Shown in pieces: positions 16,417 to 24,441 of a stretch of 36,792 bases of DNA (positions are counted from its first letter, which is position 1; every line of letters starts with the position of its first letter). The notes below the pieces were generated by a model. The model was given only the letters and a program-made list of their open reading frames with translations, had not been told where the DNA came from and made no database searches. Location of the stretch: contig NZ_FZPH01000036.1 in the NCBI RefSeq assembly GCF_900188485.1, positions 1-36,792 on the forward strand. The letters are read 5' to 3'. The DNA comes from Asanoa hainanensis. Its GTDB lineage: Bacteria; Actinomycetota; Actinomycetes; Mycobacteriales; Micromonosporaceae. A program made the position numbers and the translations under genes.

Positions 16417-17883
16417 TCAGATCTCGACGCTGGAGTAGCGGTTGTGGACCTCTCGCAGCGGGTCACGGGCTTTCCCGAGAGCCCCCGCGACGTCGGGATG
16501 GCGTTTCTGCAGCCACCACCCGCGGACCAATCCGGCGATCGCCACGGCCGCGATCACCGAGATCAAGATCCATCCCATTGGCGCCTGGGCGGGGTCGTCG
16601 CTCGGTCCGAGGACGAGCGCGTCGGCGTTGGTCAGCATCACCACGAAGATCACGGCCATGGCGAGACCACCCAAAATGGGCGCGACCTTAGCGGGCCACA
16701 TCCCGACCCGGCCACCCTCGACTTTGCCCTTGCGGTGGAAGGCGATGATGCCGACGCAGGTCAGCCCCATCACAGAGATCAGGCAAAGTGCGGCACCAGC
16801 AGCGCCCACCGAGAAGAGCTGATTCGCGTCGACCCCGGCCACGGCGCAGCCGACGATTACCATGAGCCCGACGGCGTTTTGTCCCCGCGACCCGCCGATC
16901 GGGACACCGATGCCTCTGACTGCGGCCAGCGCCGGTGGCAAGGCGCCCTCACGCGCCAGTGCGAAGGTGTAGCGCGCGACCGCCTGGTGGAAGGACAGTC
17001 CAGCGGCGAGGATGCTGGTAACCAGTAGGATGCGGGACAGGCCAGATACGACCGGTCCGAATGCTTGGTCGAGAACCTGGTAGACCACCTCAGGCCCGGC
17101 ATCGGATGTCCGGGGCCCAACCGCGTTGACCATGGCGACCGACGCGACCGTGAGCATCCCACCCAGTGCCAGCAGCGCGGTGAAAGTCGCGGCTGCGGTC
17201 AGCCGTGGAGTGCGGGCTTCCTCTGCGTAGGCTGCCGCGGTCTCGAACCCGGTGAAGCTGGCGATGACAAGCGCGATGACGAAGCCGGCGCCCGGACCTG
17301 CGACGTTGGACGGTGACAGCGGGGACAGATCCAAAGACCCGCGTGCGGGGTTGGCCAGGGCGGCGACGCAGAAGGCGATCACGACGAACATTTCCACGCC
17401 GAGGAACCACTTCAGGACCAGCGCGGCGTCCCGCACGTGGAGACGCCCCAGAACTCCGATCAGCGCCCACGCCAGCAGCGCCCAGACCCACCACTCGACA
17501 CCGAACGGCATCGCCGCGAGCTGCAAGCCCAACAGGCCGTACAAACACACCTGGATTCCGTTGTAACCGACCAGCACCACGAACGCGGCCGCGAGTCCGC
17601 GTGCGGGTCCGAGCCCCTGCGCAACAAACGCATACAGGGGGGCGGTGTGCGGAAGATGGGGAGCCATCGACGTGTAGGCGGCCGCGAAGAGCAGAAGCCC
17701 GACGGTCGCGCCGACGAACGCCAGAGCGATTCCCGTGATGCCGGTAGCAGCCAGCGCGCCACCGATGCCGCCGACTACCGCCGTCAACGGAGCCGCGGCG
17801 GTCAAAGCAAACGACGTCAGCTCAGGGCCGGACAGGGTCTTGCGGTCAAGACCCCGCGCAACGCCAACAATCGACCGGGTCAT
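16417..17883 (-). CDS. APC-family amino-acid/amine permease
   Basis: The 488-aa product has about twelve hydrophobic segments and APC-superfamily features. The first helix region (LTSFALTAAAPLTAVVGG) corresponds to the substrate-binding unwound helix, FTGFETAAAYAEEARTPR is the typical motif in the middle, and SFHQAVARYTFALAREGALP is the loop after helix 8. The usual length is 450-500 aa. It sits in the inner membrane. Its place directly before the decarboxylase pair suggests import of the amino acid, export of the amine, or exchange of the two. The ATG overlaps the previous stop as ATGA. The gap to the next gene is 26 bp. Confidence 0.93.
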   Translation of the reverse strand: MTRSIVGVARGLDRKTLSGPELTSFALTAAAPLTAVVGGIGGALAATGITGIALAFVGATVGLLLFAAAYTSMAPHLPHTAPLYAFVAQGLGPARGLAAAFVVLVGYNGIQVCLYGLLGLQLAAMPFGVEWWVWALLAWALIGVLGRLHVRDAALVLKWFLGVEMFVVIAFCVAALANPARGSLDLSPLSPSNVAGPGAGFVIALVIASFTGFETAAAYAEEARTPRLTAAATFTALLALGGMLTVASVAMVNAVGPRTSDAGPEVVYQVLDQAFGPVVSGLSRILLVTSILAAGLSFHQAVARYTFALAREGALPPALAAVRGIGVPIGGSRGQNAVGLMVIVGCAVAGVDANQLFSVGAAGAALCLISVMGLTCVGIIAFHRKGKVEGGRVGMWPAKVAPILGGLAMAVIFVVMLTNADALVLGPSDDPAQAPMGWILISVIAAVAIAGLVRGWWLQKRHPDVAGALGKARDPLREVHNRYSSVEI

Positions 17884-18248
17884 CGGTCTGCAGCCCTGAG
17901 GATCTCAGCCGCAGTGGACGGCTTCGGGCAACTCGGCGACCGGCAAAGGTCCCGGCGCAGATGAAGATCGAGGTCGTTGAGGCTGATCTCGACGACGCCG
18001 ATGTCCGCGACACTCAGCGGACCACGCTGATAGAAGGTCAGCACTCCACCAAGCAGAGGCCGGACCTCCGCAGCAGTGGCCCTCGGCGAGCCGAAGACGT
18101 GCGTGCCATCACGGAAATCGATACGGACGGCTGCCATGGCCGCAGACCTCGCCGGCGGCCTGGACACGAGTCTGCGCCCTCGTCCCCGTAGGAAGCCGTA
18201 CCAACCGGTGCCAGCCAACAAGTCCACAACTTTCCTCTCCCAGGGCAT
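17880..18248 (-). CDS. Small unknown protein, first gene of the decarboxylase operon
   Basis: The product from ATG 18248 is 122 aa and contains a basic N-terminus, a strand-rich part (MAAVRIDFRDGTHVFGSPRA, GVLTFYQRGPLSVADIGVVE) and a C-terminal Cys pair (CRSPSC). No family is recognised. The frame stays open up to a TTG at 18362, but that extension is low in charge pattern and would run through the operator region, so the shorter form is preferred. Its stop overlaps the permease start as ATGA. It is divergent from the regulator gene at 18433. Confidence 0.7.
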   Translation of the reverse strand: MPWERKVVDLLAGTGWYGFLRGRGRRLVSRPPARSAAMAAVRIDFRDGTHVFGSPRATAAEVRPLLGGVLTFYQRGPLSVADIGVVEISLNDLDLHLRRDLCRSPSCPKPSTAAEILRAADR

Positions 18249-18329
18249 GACGGGATGGCGCGACGACCCGGCGGTCGCCTGCGGAGGTGCGGGGTTACCG
18301 GTCGCCGTCAGCGCGGGCCAAGGAGATCC

Positions 18330-18449
18330 ATGGTGACCAGCGATGACGGCAGCGCTACGCAAAGCACGCTATTGATTGCGATCATCACTCGCTACTACAC
18401 AGGTAGCAGTCTCGGCAGCTACCCTCGCTGGCATGGAGCAAGTAGCTGA
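18330..18449 (+). CDS. Possible 39-aa small ORF overlapping the regulator start
   Basis: ATG 18330 is preceded by AAGGAG with a four-base gap, the best ribosome site in this spacer. The frame gives 39 residues, with a hydrophobic stretch STLLIAIITRYY, and stops at 18449, overlapping the regulator's first 17 bases in another frame. It could be a leader peptide coupled to regulator translation. The palindrome at 18391-18407 lies inside it, so the sequence is under another constraint and coding is uncertain. Confidence 0.35.
   Translation: MVTSDDGSATQSTLLIAIITRYYTGSSLGSYPRWHGASS
18391..18407. promoter_or_regulatory. Palindromic operator-like site, copy 2
   Basis: GCTAC, TACACAG, GTAGC: perfect 5-bp arms and a 7-bp spacer. 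With its flanks it is 21 bp identical to the inverted copy at 638-654. It lies 25 bp upstream of the regulator ATG at 18433 and about 140 bp upstream of the operon's first start at 18248 on the other strand. A TACCCT hexamer at 18420-18425 could be the -10 of a leaderless regulator transcript, which would put the operator over the -35 region. Autoregulation is inferred. Confidence 0.72.
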
Positions 18450-19665
18450 ACCGACCATCCTGCGCGGAATCGGCGCCAACATCGCCACCCACCGACGCGC
18501 TGCTTCCGTAACGCAGTCTGACCTTGCTGCCCGGATCGGAAAGTCCGTGCAATGGGTTTCCGCAGTCGAGCAAGGGCGCCGCCACGCAGATCGTCTGACC
18601 GACCTTATTCGCATCGCCCAGGTAGTGGGTTGCGCAGTCGAGGACCTCATCGGGCGTCCCGTAGAGACGCTCGCTCGTGGTGGCCACCCGCGCGCCGACG
18701 CGGTGTCTGCCGTACGGGAAGTCATCATGCGTGCCGCCGTACCGATCCCCAGGGCGGAACTTGTGCCGGATCTAGAGGACGTCAGTACGCGCGTTGCGGA
18801 CGCGTGGACCGTCTGGCACCAGTCACCGACCGCTCACTCAATCCTCGGCGGCGTCCTTCCCAGCCTGATTCGAGATGCCAATGCGGCATATCGTCACGGA
18901 TCAGACCCAAGGGCTGCAGCTCGAAACCTCTCCGGCGCCTACCAAATTACCCGTCAATGGCTGCACCACGTTCCCGACGGTGACCTGGCTTGGGTAGCTG
19001 CGGAACGGGCGATGAGTGCAGCCCGCGAGGCCGACGACCCGCATCTCATCGCACTCGGCGCCTGGGCGCTATCAGCGTCCTACCGTCGTGCTGGCCAGCA
19101 GGACGAGGCAACGCGGCTCTGCCTCGCCGCAGCCGACGAGCTGAGGACGCGCCTAAACGACGATGACCCTCAAACGGATCTGTTGGCGGACTATGGGATG
19201 CTTCATCTCGCGGCAGCTGTAAGCGCGGCGCAGTCGGACGAGGATGGGCGCGCCTGGGCACTTCACCGCGTCGCAGACGACGCCGCGCGTGCTTTGGGAG
19301 CCCGTTACGATCCGTGGACCGCGTTCGGCAGAGGCAATGTGGACATCCACGGCCTAGCGATCAGCGCCGAACTCGGCAAAGCCGACAGCGTAGTGGATTA
19401 TGCGTCCCGATTGGAGATCGACAACGTGCCGAGCGTAGAACGGCGCGCTGCTGCGCTGATTAATACGGCTCGAGGATACGTCCGGCGTCGTGAAGATGAG
19501 TCTGCGGCCCTCGTATTGCTCGACGCTGAGAACATTTCGCGCGACGAAGTTCATGACTCAACGCTGGTCCGCGAGCTTCTTCTGGAACTTCTGCATCGAG
19601 ATCGCGCTCGCGCCCGCGCACACATCCGGGGACTTGCTCAACGCTGCGGACTTATCGCCGCGTAA
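18433..19665 (+). CDS. XRE-family regulator with helical-repeat C-terminal domain
   Basis: The 410-aa product begins MEQVAEPTIL. Residues about 9-70 form an XRE helix-turn-helix (THRRAASVTQSDLAARIGKS, then QWVSAVEQGRR). The remaining 330 residues are helical with TPR-like repeats (YRRAGQQDEATRLCLAAADE, GYVRRREDESAALVLLDAEN), as in signal-sensing actinomycete regulators. ATG 18433 is chosen because the HTH spacing is normal and the upstream frame reads through the palindrome; no ribosome site precedes it, so the mRNA may be leaderless. It is divergent from the decarboxylase operon with the shared site between them, so it probably controls both. A strong terminator follows at 19673. Confidence 0.9.
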   Translation: MEQVAEPTILRGIGANIATHRRAASVTQSDLAARIGKSVQWVSAVEQGRRHADRLTDLIRIAQVVGCAVEDLIGRPVETLARGGHPRADAVSAVREVIMRAAVPIPRAELVPDLEDVSTRVADAWTVWHQSPTAHSILGGVLPSLIRDANAAYRHGSDPRAAARNLSGAYQITRQWLHHVPDGDLAWVAAERAMSAAREADDPHLIALGAWALSASYRRAGQQDEATRLCLAAADELRTRLNDDDPQTDLLADYGMLHLAAAVSAAQSDEDGRAWALHRVADDAARALGARYDPWTAFGRGNVDIHGLAISAELGKADSVVDYASRLEIDNVPSVERRAAALINTARGYVRRREDESAALVLLDAENISRDEVHDSTLVRELLLELLHRDRARARAHIRGLAQRCGLIAA

Positions 19666-19672
19666 AGTGCAA

Positions 19673-19709
19673 GGCCGGCCAGGCGCGCGATTGCGGCCCC
19701 TGGCCGGCC
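19673..19709. terminator. Terminator hairpin after the regulator gene
   Basis: A perfect 11-bp inverted repeat (GGCCGGCCAGG at 19673-19683 with CCTGGCCGGCC at 19699-19709) encloses a 15-base loop just after the stop codon at 19665. An AT-rich run follows. The next gene, at 19860, is convergent, so the hairpin may serve both. A weaker 6-bp hairpin (19731-19757) lies further on. Confidence 0.75.
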
Positions 19710-19859
19710 AATTGTAAAAAGCGCTCTCGCGGACCGGCGCAGCGTTGCGGGCGGTCCTGGCCGGAGTTGCCAAGAGGAGCCGAATGCACCTCTGCGGTCC
19801 TCGCATAGCGCGGTGGTGCTGAGCGTCGCACCTTCCCGCGCATGTGCTCGTCGCCGCGC

Positions 19860-21383
19860 CTAGTGATGCAGGAGCTCGGCTACGACTCCTGGGATGGCAT
19901 CCGCCATCGCGCTGGCGCTCACAGGACCCCCGTTCGAGGCATGGTTACCCGCCACCCCGTGCACGAGTGCAGCCATCGCGCCGGCGTCCGGTGCTTTGAT
20001 CCCTGCTGCCATTAGCGCACCTGCGACGCCAGCCAGTACGTCGCCCGATCCGGCGGTCGCCATCCACGACGTTCCGTCGCTTTGGCTATACATCCACCCG
20101 CTGGGACTGGCGATAAGCGTCGTGGAACCCTTAAGGAGGACCGTCGCTTCGGTCTCTGCCGCTAGCCATGCAGCATGATGCATCGGTCGAGACTCGACAT
20201 CGGCCCTGCTGACGTGGTGTCCAAGAAGACCGAGCATTCGGGCCAGCTCGCCGGCGTGAGGTGTCATCAGAATGCCATCGGCTCCGATCGGCCTCGTCCC
20301 CGCCGACCGCCGTCGGACACACTCTTCTAGTGCCCCAGCGTCAACGACACATGGCAACCCAGAATCAAGCGCTTGGGCGATACCCCGATCTTGGGTCTCG
20401 TCGGATTCCACGCCTGATCCGAGCAACCAGGCCTGCACTCTGCCGAGACCGGGGACCGCTTCGGGCACTGCCAGGATGACGTGGTCGGTGACCCGCGGTG
20501 GCCCTACGTAGCGGACAACGCCAACGCCTGCGCGAACCGCGCCGCGTGCAGCGAGAACGGCGGCGCCAGGGTAGGTGTCGGATCCGGCGATGACTCCGAG
20601 AACTCCACGCGTGTACTTATGATCCGGCCGTGCGGGCACCGGCCAGCGGGCAGCTACGCCCGTCCTCGTCAGCCGCCGCAGCGGAGCTCTCTCCGGGAGA
20701 TCGTTTCCCAACCCAACGTCGACGAGTACGGTTCGGCCTGCGGCATGCGCCGCCGGGGGAGCAAAGAGGCAGGGCTTGAACGTGCCAAACGTGACGGTGA
20801 CATCCGCTGTGACGTGAGATCCTACGATCTCGCCGGTGTCTGGATCGACGCCGCTCGGAAGGTCAACGGCTATGACGGGCACCCCTCTGGGGATGGCGTC
20901 AACCAACGCGTCTGCTGGGCTTCGGAGCCCGCCATTGCCACGATCCCCAACTATGCCGTCGACGATGAGGTCTGCAGCGGACAACGCATCGAACGCCGCC
21001 TTGCTGCCTTCGTCCGAGAGCGCGTCGAGGAAGCTTCCACCTAGTCGTCTTAGCTCAGAGAGTCCGGGCACGTAGGCATCAGTGCCCACTAGCACCGCAT
21101 CCACGTGCGCTCCGCGACCACGGAGGCGGGCACCTGCGACAAGGGCGTCGGCGCCGTTTTTTCCTACGCCTACCAAGAGAAGTACGCGACAGCCATAGAC
21201 CCTCCGGTGACGTTCGATCAGTATCCGCGTACATTCAGCCGCGAGGCCGGCGGCTGCTCTCTGGATCAGTACGTCGTCCATTCTGGAACGAGCTAGCACC
21301 CGAGACACCGCACCCCGAACGTCGGCGCTGCGGTGTGCCTCCAAGACTTCAGCCGATTTCACCGGTACAGGTTTCCACACCAC
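19860..21383 (-). CDS. nnr: Bifunctional NAD(P)H-hydrate epimerase / ADP-dependent dehydratase
   Basis: The 507-aa product repairs damaged NADHX and NADPHX. The N-terminal YjeF_N-type epimerase domain (about residues 10-220) has LLLVGVGKNGADALVAGARL, a variant of the NNGGDG loop, and VIAVDLPSGVDPDTGE. The C-terminal kinase-like dehydratase domain (about 230-500) has HKYTRGVLGVIAGSDTYPGA, GILMTPHAGELARML, VLLKGSTTLIASP and the catalytic TAGSGDVLAGVAG. Length is typical of the fused form. GTG 21383 is the furthest start; a second GTG follows immediately. In many genomes this gene is chromosomal housekeeping, which suggests this part of the window is chromosomal. Confidence 0.93.
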   Translation of the reverse strand: MVWKPVPVKSAEVLEAHRSADVRGAVSRVLARSRMDDVLIQRAAAGLAAECTRILIERHRRVYGCRVLLLVGVGKNGADALVAGARLRGRGAHVDAVLVGTDAYVPGLSELRRLGGSFLDALSDEGSKAAFDALSAADLIVDGIVGDRGNGGLRSPADALVDAIPRGVPVIAVDLPSGVDPDTGEIVGSHVTADVTVTFGTFKPCLFAPPAAHAAGRTVLVDVGLGNDLPERAPLRRLTRTGVAARWPVPARPDHKYTRGVLGVIAGSDTYPGAAVLAARGAVRAGVGVVRYVGPPRVTDHVILAVPEAVPGLGRVQAWLLGSGVESDETQDRGIAQALDSGLPCVVDAGALEECVRRRSAGTRPIGADGILMTPHAGELARMLGLLGHHVSRADVESRPMHHAAWLAAETEATVLLKGSTTLIASPSGWMYSQSDGTSWMATAGSGDVLAGVAGALMAAGIKAPDAGAMAALVHGVAGNHASNGGPVSASAMADAIPGVVAELLHH

Positions 21384-21421
21384 GCTTGGGAAGGCCGTAC
21401 CCGAGGCAGCGACGGCAACCA

Positions 21422-21445
21422 GTTGACATAAGACAAGTTATCAAC
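21422..21445. promoter_or_regulatory. AT-rich inverted repeat upstream of nnr
   Basis: GTTGA at 21422-21426 and TCAAC at 21441-21445 flank an AT-rich core containing ATAA and TTAT. It is one of the most AT-rich spots in the region and lies about 40 bp upstream of the nnr start and just downstream of the degenerate ORF at 21456. It could be an operator or promoter. No regulator can be assigned. Confidence 0.35.
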
Positions 21446-21455
21446 CACCTAGGCC

Positions 21456-21747
21456 TCACCGTGGGGCTCGGCACCGTACCGGGTTGAAAAGCGTCCATCG
21501 CCAGTCCCGGTCGTCGCGGATGAACAGCAGGCCGCACCCGTGTCGCGCTGCGCAACGGACGGCGCCAGTGCCTGCTCGGCTGCGAGCTGCTCGAGCAGCT
21601 GCTCGACCTGGGCGCGCTGAGCCGTTCGGCGGCGGCCGCCGACCAGCGCCCGCCGGCGACGTCCGGCGCCGGCAGCAGCCGCAGCTCGCGGGCGCGGTCG
21701 ATCTCGAGCGGGCCGAAATCCGTTCGGCCTGCGGTCGGCTGGGACAC
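21456..21747 (-). pseudogene. Frameshifted small ORF
   Basis: The minus strand from GTG 21747 (GGAG six bases upstream) reads MSQPTAGRTDFGPLEIDRAR and about 20 more plausible residues. The protein-like signal then moves to a second frame (QVEQLLEQLAAEQALAPSVA) and again to a third (HGCGLLFIRDDRDWRWTLFN), stopping at 21456. Two frameshifts in 290 bp suggest a decayed gene or sequence errors. It follows the gene at 21768 by 20 bp. Function unknown. Confidence 0.45.
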
Positions 21748-21767
21748 CAGATTCTCCGTCGCGCTGG

Positions 21768-22445
21768 TCAGGCGGGAACGGGTGCGTCGCTGTCGGCGGG
21801 AATGAAAGAGGTAGCGCGGTAGGCGGCCGCGCGGACCAGGTCACCGGTGGAGACGATCGGACCCGGGCGGCTCCGGGCGCGCCGCTGCACCGTGGCGGTG
21901 AGGTCGTCGGCCGGCAACGTGTAGAGCTCGACGGCCAGTGCGCCCATCTCGCGCAACAGGTCGAGCGGGAAGAAGGCGGTTGTCTCGTCGGACAGCCGCT
22001 GCAGGTGGGTGGTGGCGCGCAGGCTCACCCAGTAAGAGACCCGGCGGACGTGCTCGCCGAGCTCGTCGGGCAGCAGGATCGTCAAGCGGCCTTCCCCGCC
22101 GCGGTGGTGCGCATACCCGGACGTGCCCCACCGCCGGCCCGGCATCCGATCCTGCCCATCGGGCACTGGCCGGAAGGTCCGGCCAGCCCAGCCAGTCGCG
22201 CCCATCAGCCTGGACAAGTGCGCGCTGACCAGCGCGGACCGGGATGCGAGGACTTCGTGTCGGCGGCGCCGGTCGTCACGCTCGGCGTACAACCTCGCGA
22301 CCGCCGCTCGGCGCTGCGCCGCCGTCAGATCCCGCTGGCGGATCTCCAGCCGTTGCTCACCCAGCCAGCCGCGCTCCCGGATGAGGTCAGCGCCTACCAG
22401 TTCCGCCAGCCGATCGGGGACCGCCGGATCGACTGCCACAACCAT
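21768..22445 (-). CDS. Unknown 225-aa protein
   Basis: The product starts MVVAVDPAVPDRLAEL and has a charged helical first half rich in Arg and Glu (EIRQRDLTAAQRRAAVARLY, ERDDRRRRHEVLASRSAL). A middle segment follows with SGYAHHRGGEGRLTILLPDE, then LGEHVRRVSYWVSLRATTHL, and a final helix. The residues after ILLPDE recall ribbon-helix-helix or MobC-type mobilisation proteins only loosely. ATG 22445 follows a GGGGGG run and lies three bases after the stop of the SARP remnant, so it may once have been coupled to it. No firm family assignment. Confidence 0.65.
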   Translation of the reverse strand: MVVAVDPAVPDRLAELVGADLIRERGWLGEQRLEIRQRDLTAAQRRAAVARLYAERDDRRRRHEVLASRSALVSAHLSRLMGATGWAGRTFRPVPDGQDRMPGRRWGTSGYAHHRGGEGRLTILLPDELGEHVRRVSYWVSLRATTHLQRLSDETTAFFPLDLLREMGALAVELYTLPADDLTATVQRRARSRPGPIVSTGDLVRAAAYRATSFIPADSDAPVPA

Positions 22446-22447
22446 CT

Positions 22448-23520
22448 TCACGCCCCCCACCGTAGGGGAATCTCGCACGCCTCCGGCAGGTCGAGCCGCC
22501 GGGCCGCCGCACCGGCCGTGAGGTGGTCGTCGGGCAGCGCGCCGAGGCGGCGCAGGAAGAGCCGGCCGGCCGGGCTCAGGCCGCGGTAGCTCGCCACGAC
22601 GCTGTCGCGCACCGATAGCTGCCCGACCGCGAGCTCGTCGAGGCGGTGCTCCTCGTCGAGCAGGCGGTCGGCGAGGTCGCGAAGCGAATGGGTGGGGCGG
22701 GCGTTGAGTTGCGCGCCGGCGACGCGGATGGCCAGCGGGTGACCGGAGCACGCGACGACGATGTCGTGCGCCGCCTCGGCCTCGGCCTCGACCCGGTCGA
22801 AGCCGACGTGCCGGGCGAGGATGGCCAGGCCGGACGACGGATCGACGACGTCCAACGTGAAGTGGTCGTCCGCGCCCAGCTGCGTGAGCGAGTGCCGGCT
22901 GGTGACCAGGGTGAACGACCCCGAGCCGGGCAGGAGGTCGCGCACCTGCGACGCGCTGCTGGCGTCGTCGAGCACCACCACGAACTGCCGCCCGGCCAGC
23001 TCCGGCCCCACGTCGAGGCCGGCGAGCGGATGCCCGCGCCAGAACCGGATGGCGGCATTGGCGTCGCGCGACACCGACCGGTGGTCGCCCTCGTGCATCG
23101 CCCGGTCGGCCCGGCGCGCCAAGGTGTGGAACTGCAGGAGGTCGAGCTCGTCGCGGGCGAACACGAGCCGGTACGCGCCCGGCCGGCTGACCAGCCGCGA
23201 CGCCTTGTCACCGGCCGGTCAGCAGGCGCCGCAGGCCCGAGACGTAGGCGCGGATGTTGTCGACGGCCGACGCCGGAGGTTCGCCGCTCCAGATGCCGCT
23301 GACCAGGTCGCCGACGGGCACCCGCTGGTCGGCCCGCAGGGAGCAGCATGCCCGCCATTCCGGCCCGCCGTATGCCCGCGATCGGCACCGCACCGGCCGA
23401 GCCGACGATCTCCAGCTGGCCCAGAACAGCGAACCTGGCACCGAGGGCGTCTAACGCCGTGAGGTCCTCGCGGACCTTGTCTATCGGGGGCGATCGTGCT
23501 TCCCCGGTCGAGGTGGAGGG
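22448..23520 (-). pseudogene. SARP/AfsR-type regulator remnant with frameshifts and an internal deletion
   Basis: Pieces in different frames spell a SARP regulator. RFAVLGQLEIVGSAGAVPIA begins the winged helix, RADQRVPVGDLVSGIWSGEP then SAVDNIRAYVSGLRRLL completes it in another frame, and DELDLLQFHTLARRADRAMH then WRGHPLAGL is the start of the BTAD domain. The sequence then jumps straight to FVVVLDDASSASQVRDLLPG and LVTSRHSLTQLGA, which belong to the far side of an NB-ARC ATPase, then GHPLAIRVAGAQLNARP and YRGLSPAGRLFLRRLGALP. The rest of BTAD and the P-loop (some 200 residues) are missing. At least two frameshifts plus the deletion mean it is not functional as a SARP. Such regulators usually control antibiotic clusters; no cluster is seen here. 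Confidence 0.75.
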
Positions 23521-23528
23521 CAGGCACA

Positions 23529-23732
23529 ATGGACGACGAATCGCAGCCGCCGCGGAGGCGACGGACTGGCCGGCTGTCGCCGCAGGGCGTGGTCGTAGTG
23601 GTCGAGGCCGTGGTCGCCGGGATCGCCGGCGTGTTCCTGACTACAGACTCGATTCCGGCCACTGCGATCGCCGCTGTGGCGGCCGTGCTGGTGGCCGGCG
23701 CGTTGGGCGTGCCGGTGCGTCACCGTCGCTGA
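23529..23732 (+). CDS. Small membrane protein
   Basis: The 67-aa product has a basic N-terminus (MDDESQPPRRRRTGR) followed by two hydrophobic stretches (GVVVVVEAVVAGIAGVFLTT and ATAIAAVAAVLVAGALGVPV) and a basic end, so it probably crosses the membrane twice with both ends inside. GGAGG lies upstream of ATG 23529 at a usable distance. It is divergent from the SARP remnant. Function unknown. Confidence 0.65.
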   Translation: MDDESQPPRRRRTGRLSPQGVVVVVEAVVAGIAGVFLTTDSIPATAIAAVAAVLVAGALGVPVRHRR

Positions 23733-23838
23733 AATCTGAAGATCTTGTGGTGCGCGTCTAACGAACGCCGGCGCTCGTGGACCTTGTCATAGGGAGCCGG
23801 TGTTGTCCTGGACCGCGCACGAGGGAGGTTCGTCTTCT

Positions 23839-24441
23839 GTGGATCCCGATTGGCGTGTGGCGCCTGCGGCCGCCGCCCCCGACGTCGGGCAGCAGCTTGT
23901 CGCTGCTCCCGAGCAGATCAAGTTCTATGAAGATCATTTCGGTCGCCTGGTCAGCCTTGGCGTGCTCATCGGAGCCAGCCCGTACGAGGCCGAAGAGGTG
24001 GCGGCAGCCGTGCTGCTCGAGATCGTGCAGCGATGGGGGCTGCTGCGGGAGCCGTTGGCGTACGCGGTCCACGCCGTCAGGAGCGGTGTCGCCAAGCTCC
24101 GCGGCCGGGAAGGGCTGGCACGGGCGAGGCAGCTGGTCGCCGCCGGCGAGTTCGTGGACGCCGACGAAGGCGTCGTCGACCTCGCGCTGCTCGTATGGGA
24201 GGACCGCGAGTGGTTGATGCAGTACCTGGAAACGCTGCCGGAGGGGCAGCGCCAGGTCATGGCGCTGCTGGTCGACGGCTACGAGCCCGGTGAGATCGCG
24301 GCCGTGCTCGGGATCACGCCGGAGGCGGCGCGCAACCGGGCGTTCCACGCCCGGCTGCGGTTGCGCCGCCGATACAACGACGAGCGCGTCGAGACCGCCG
24401 CGCAGGCGCCCACCGGATCGACGCGGGAGGAGGCCCTGTGA
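23839..24441 (+). CDS. RNA polymerase sigma-factor-like protein (sigma-70 family, ECF type)
   Basis: The 200-aa product has a region-2-like N-terminal half (EQIKFYEDHFGRLVSLGVLI, ASPYEAEEVAAAVLLEIVQR) and a clear region 4 (YLETLPEGQRQVMALLVDGY, EIAAVLGITPEAARNRAFHA, RLRLRRRY). Region 2 is weak, so its affinity for core polymerase is uncertain. GTG 23839 is chosen for the GGGAGG ten bases upstream; a TTG at 23800 is an alternative. It overlaps the next ORF as GTGA, the arrangement expected of a sigma factor and its partner, although the partner is not a recognisable anti-sigma factor. Confidence 0.8.
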   Translation: MDPDWRVAPAAAAPDVGQQLVAAPEQIKFYEDHFGRLVSLGVLIGASPYEAEEVAAAVLLEIVQRWGLLREPLAYAVHAVRSGVAKLRGREGLARARQLVAAGEFVDADEGVVDLALLVWEDREWLMQYLETLPEGQRQVMALLVDGYEPGEIAAVLGITPEAARNRAFHARLRLRRRYNDERVETAAQAPTGSTREEAL

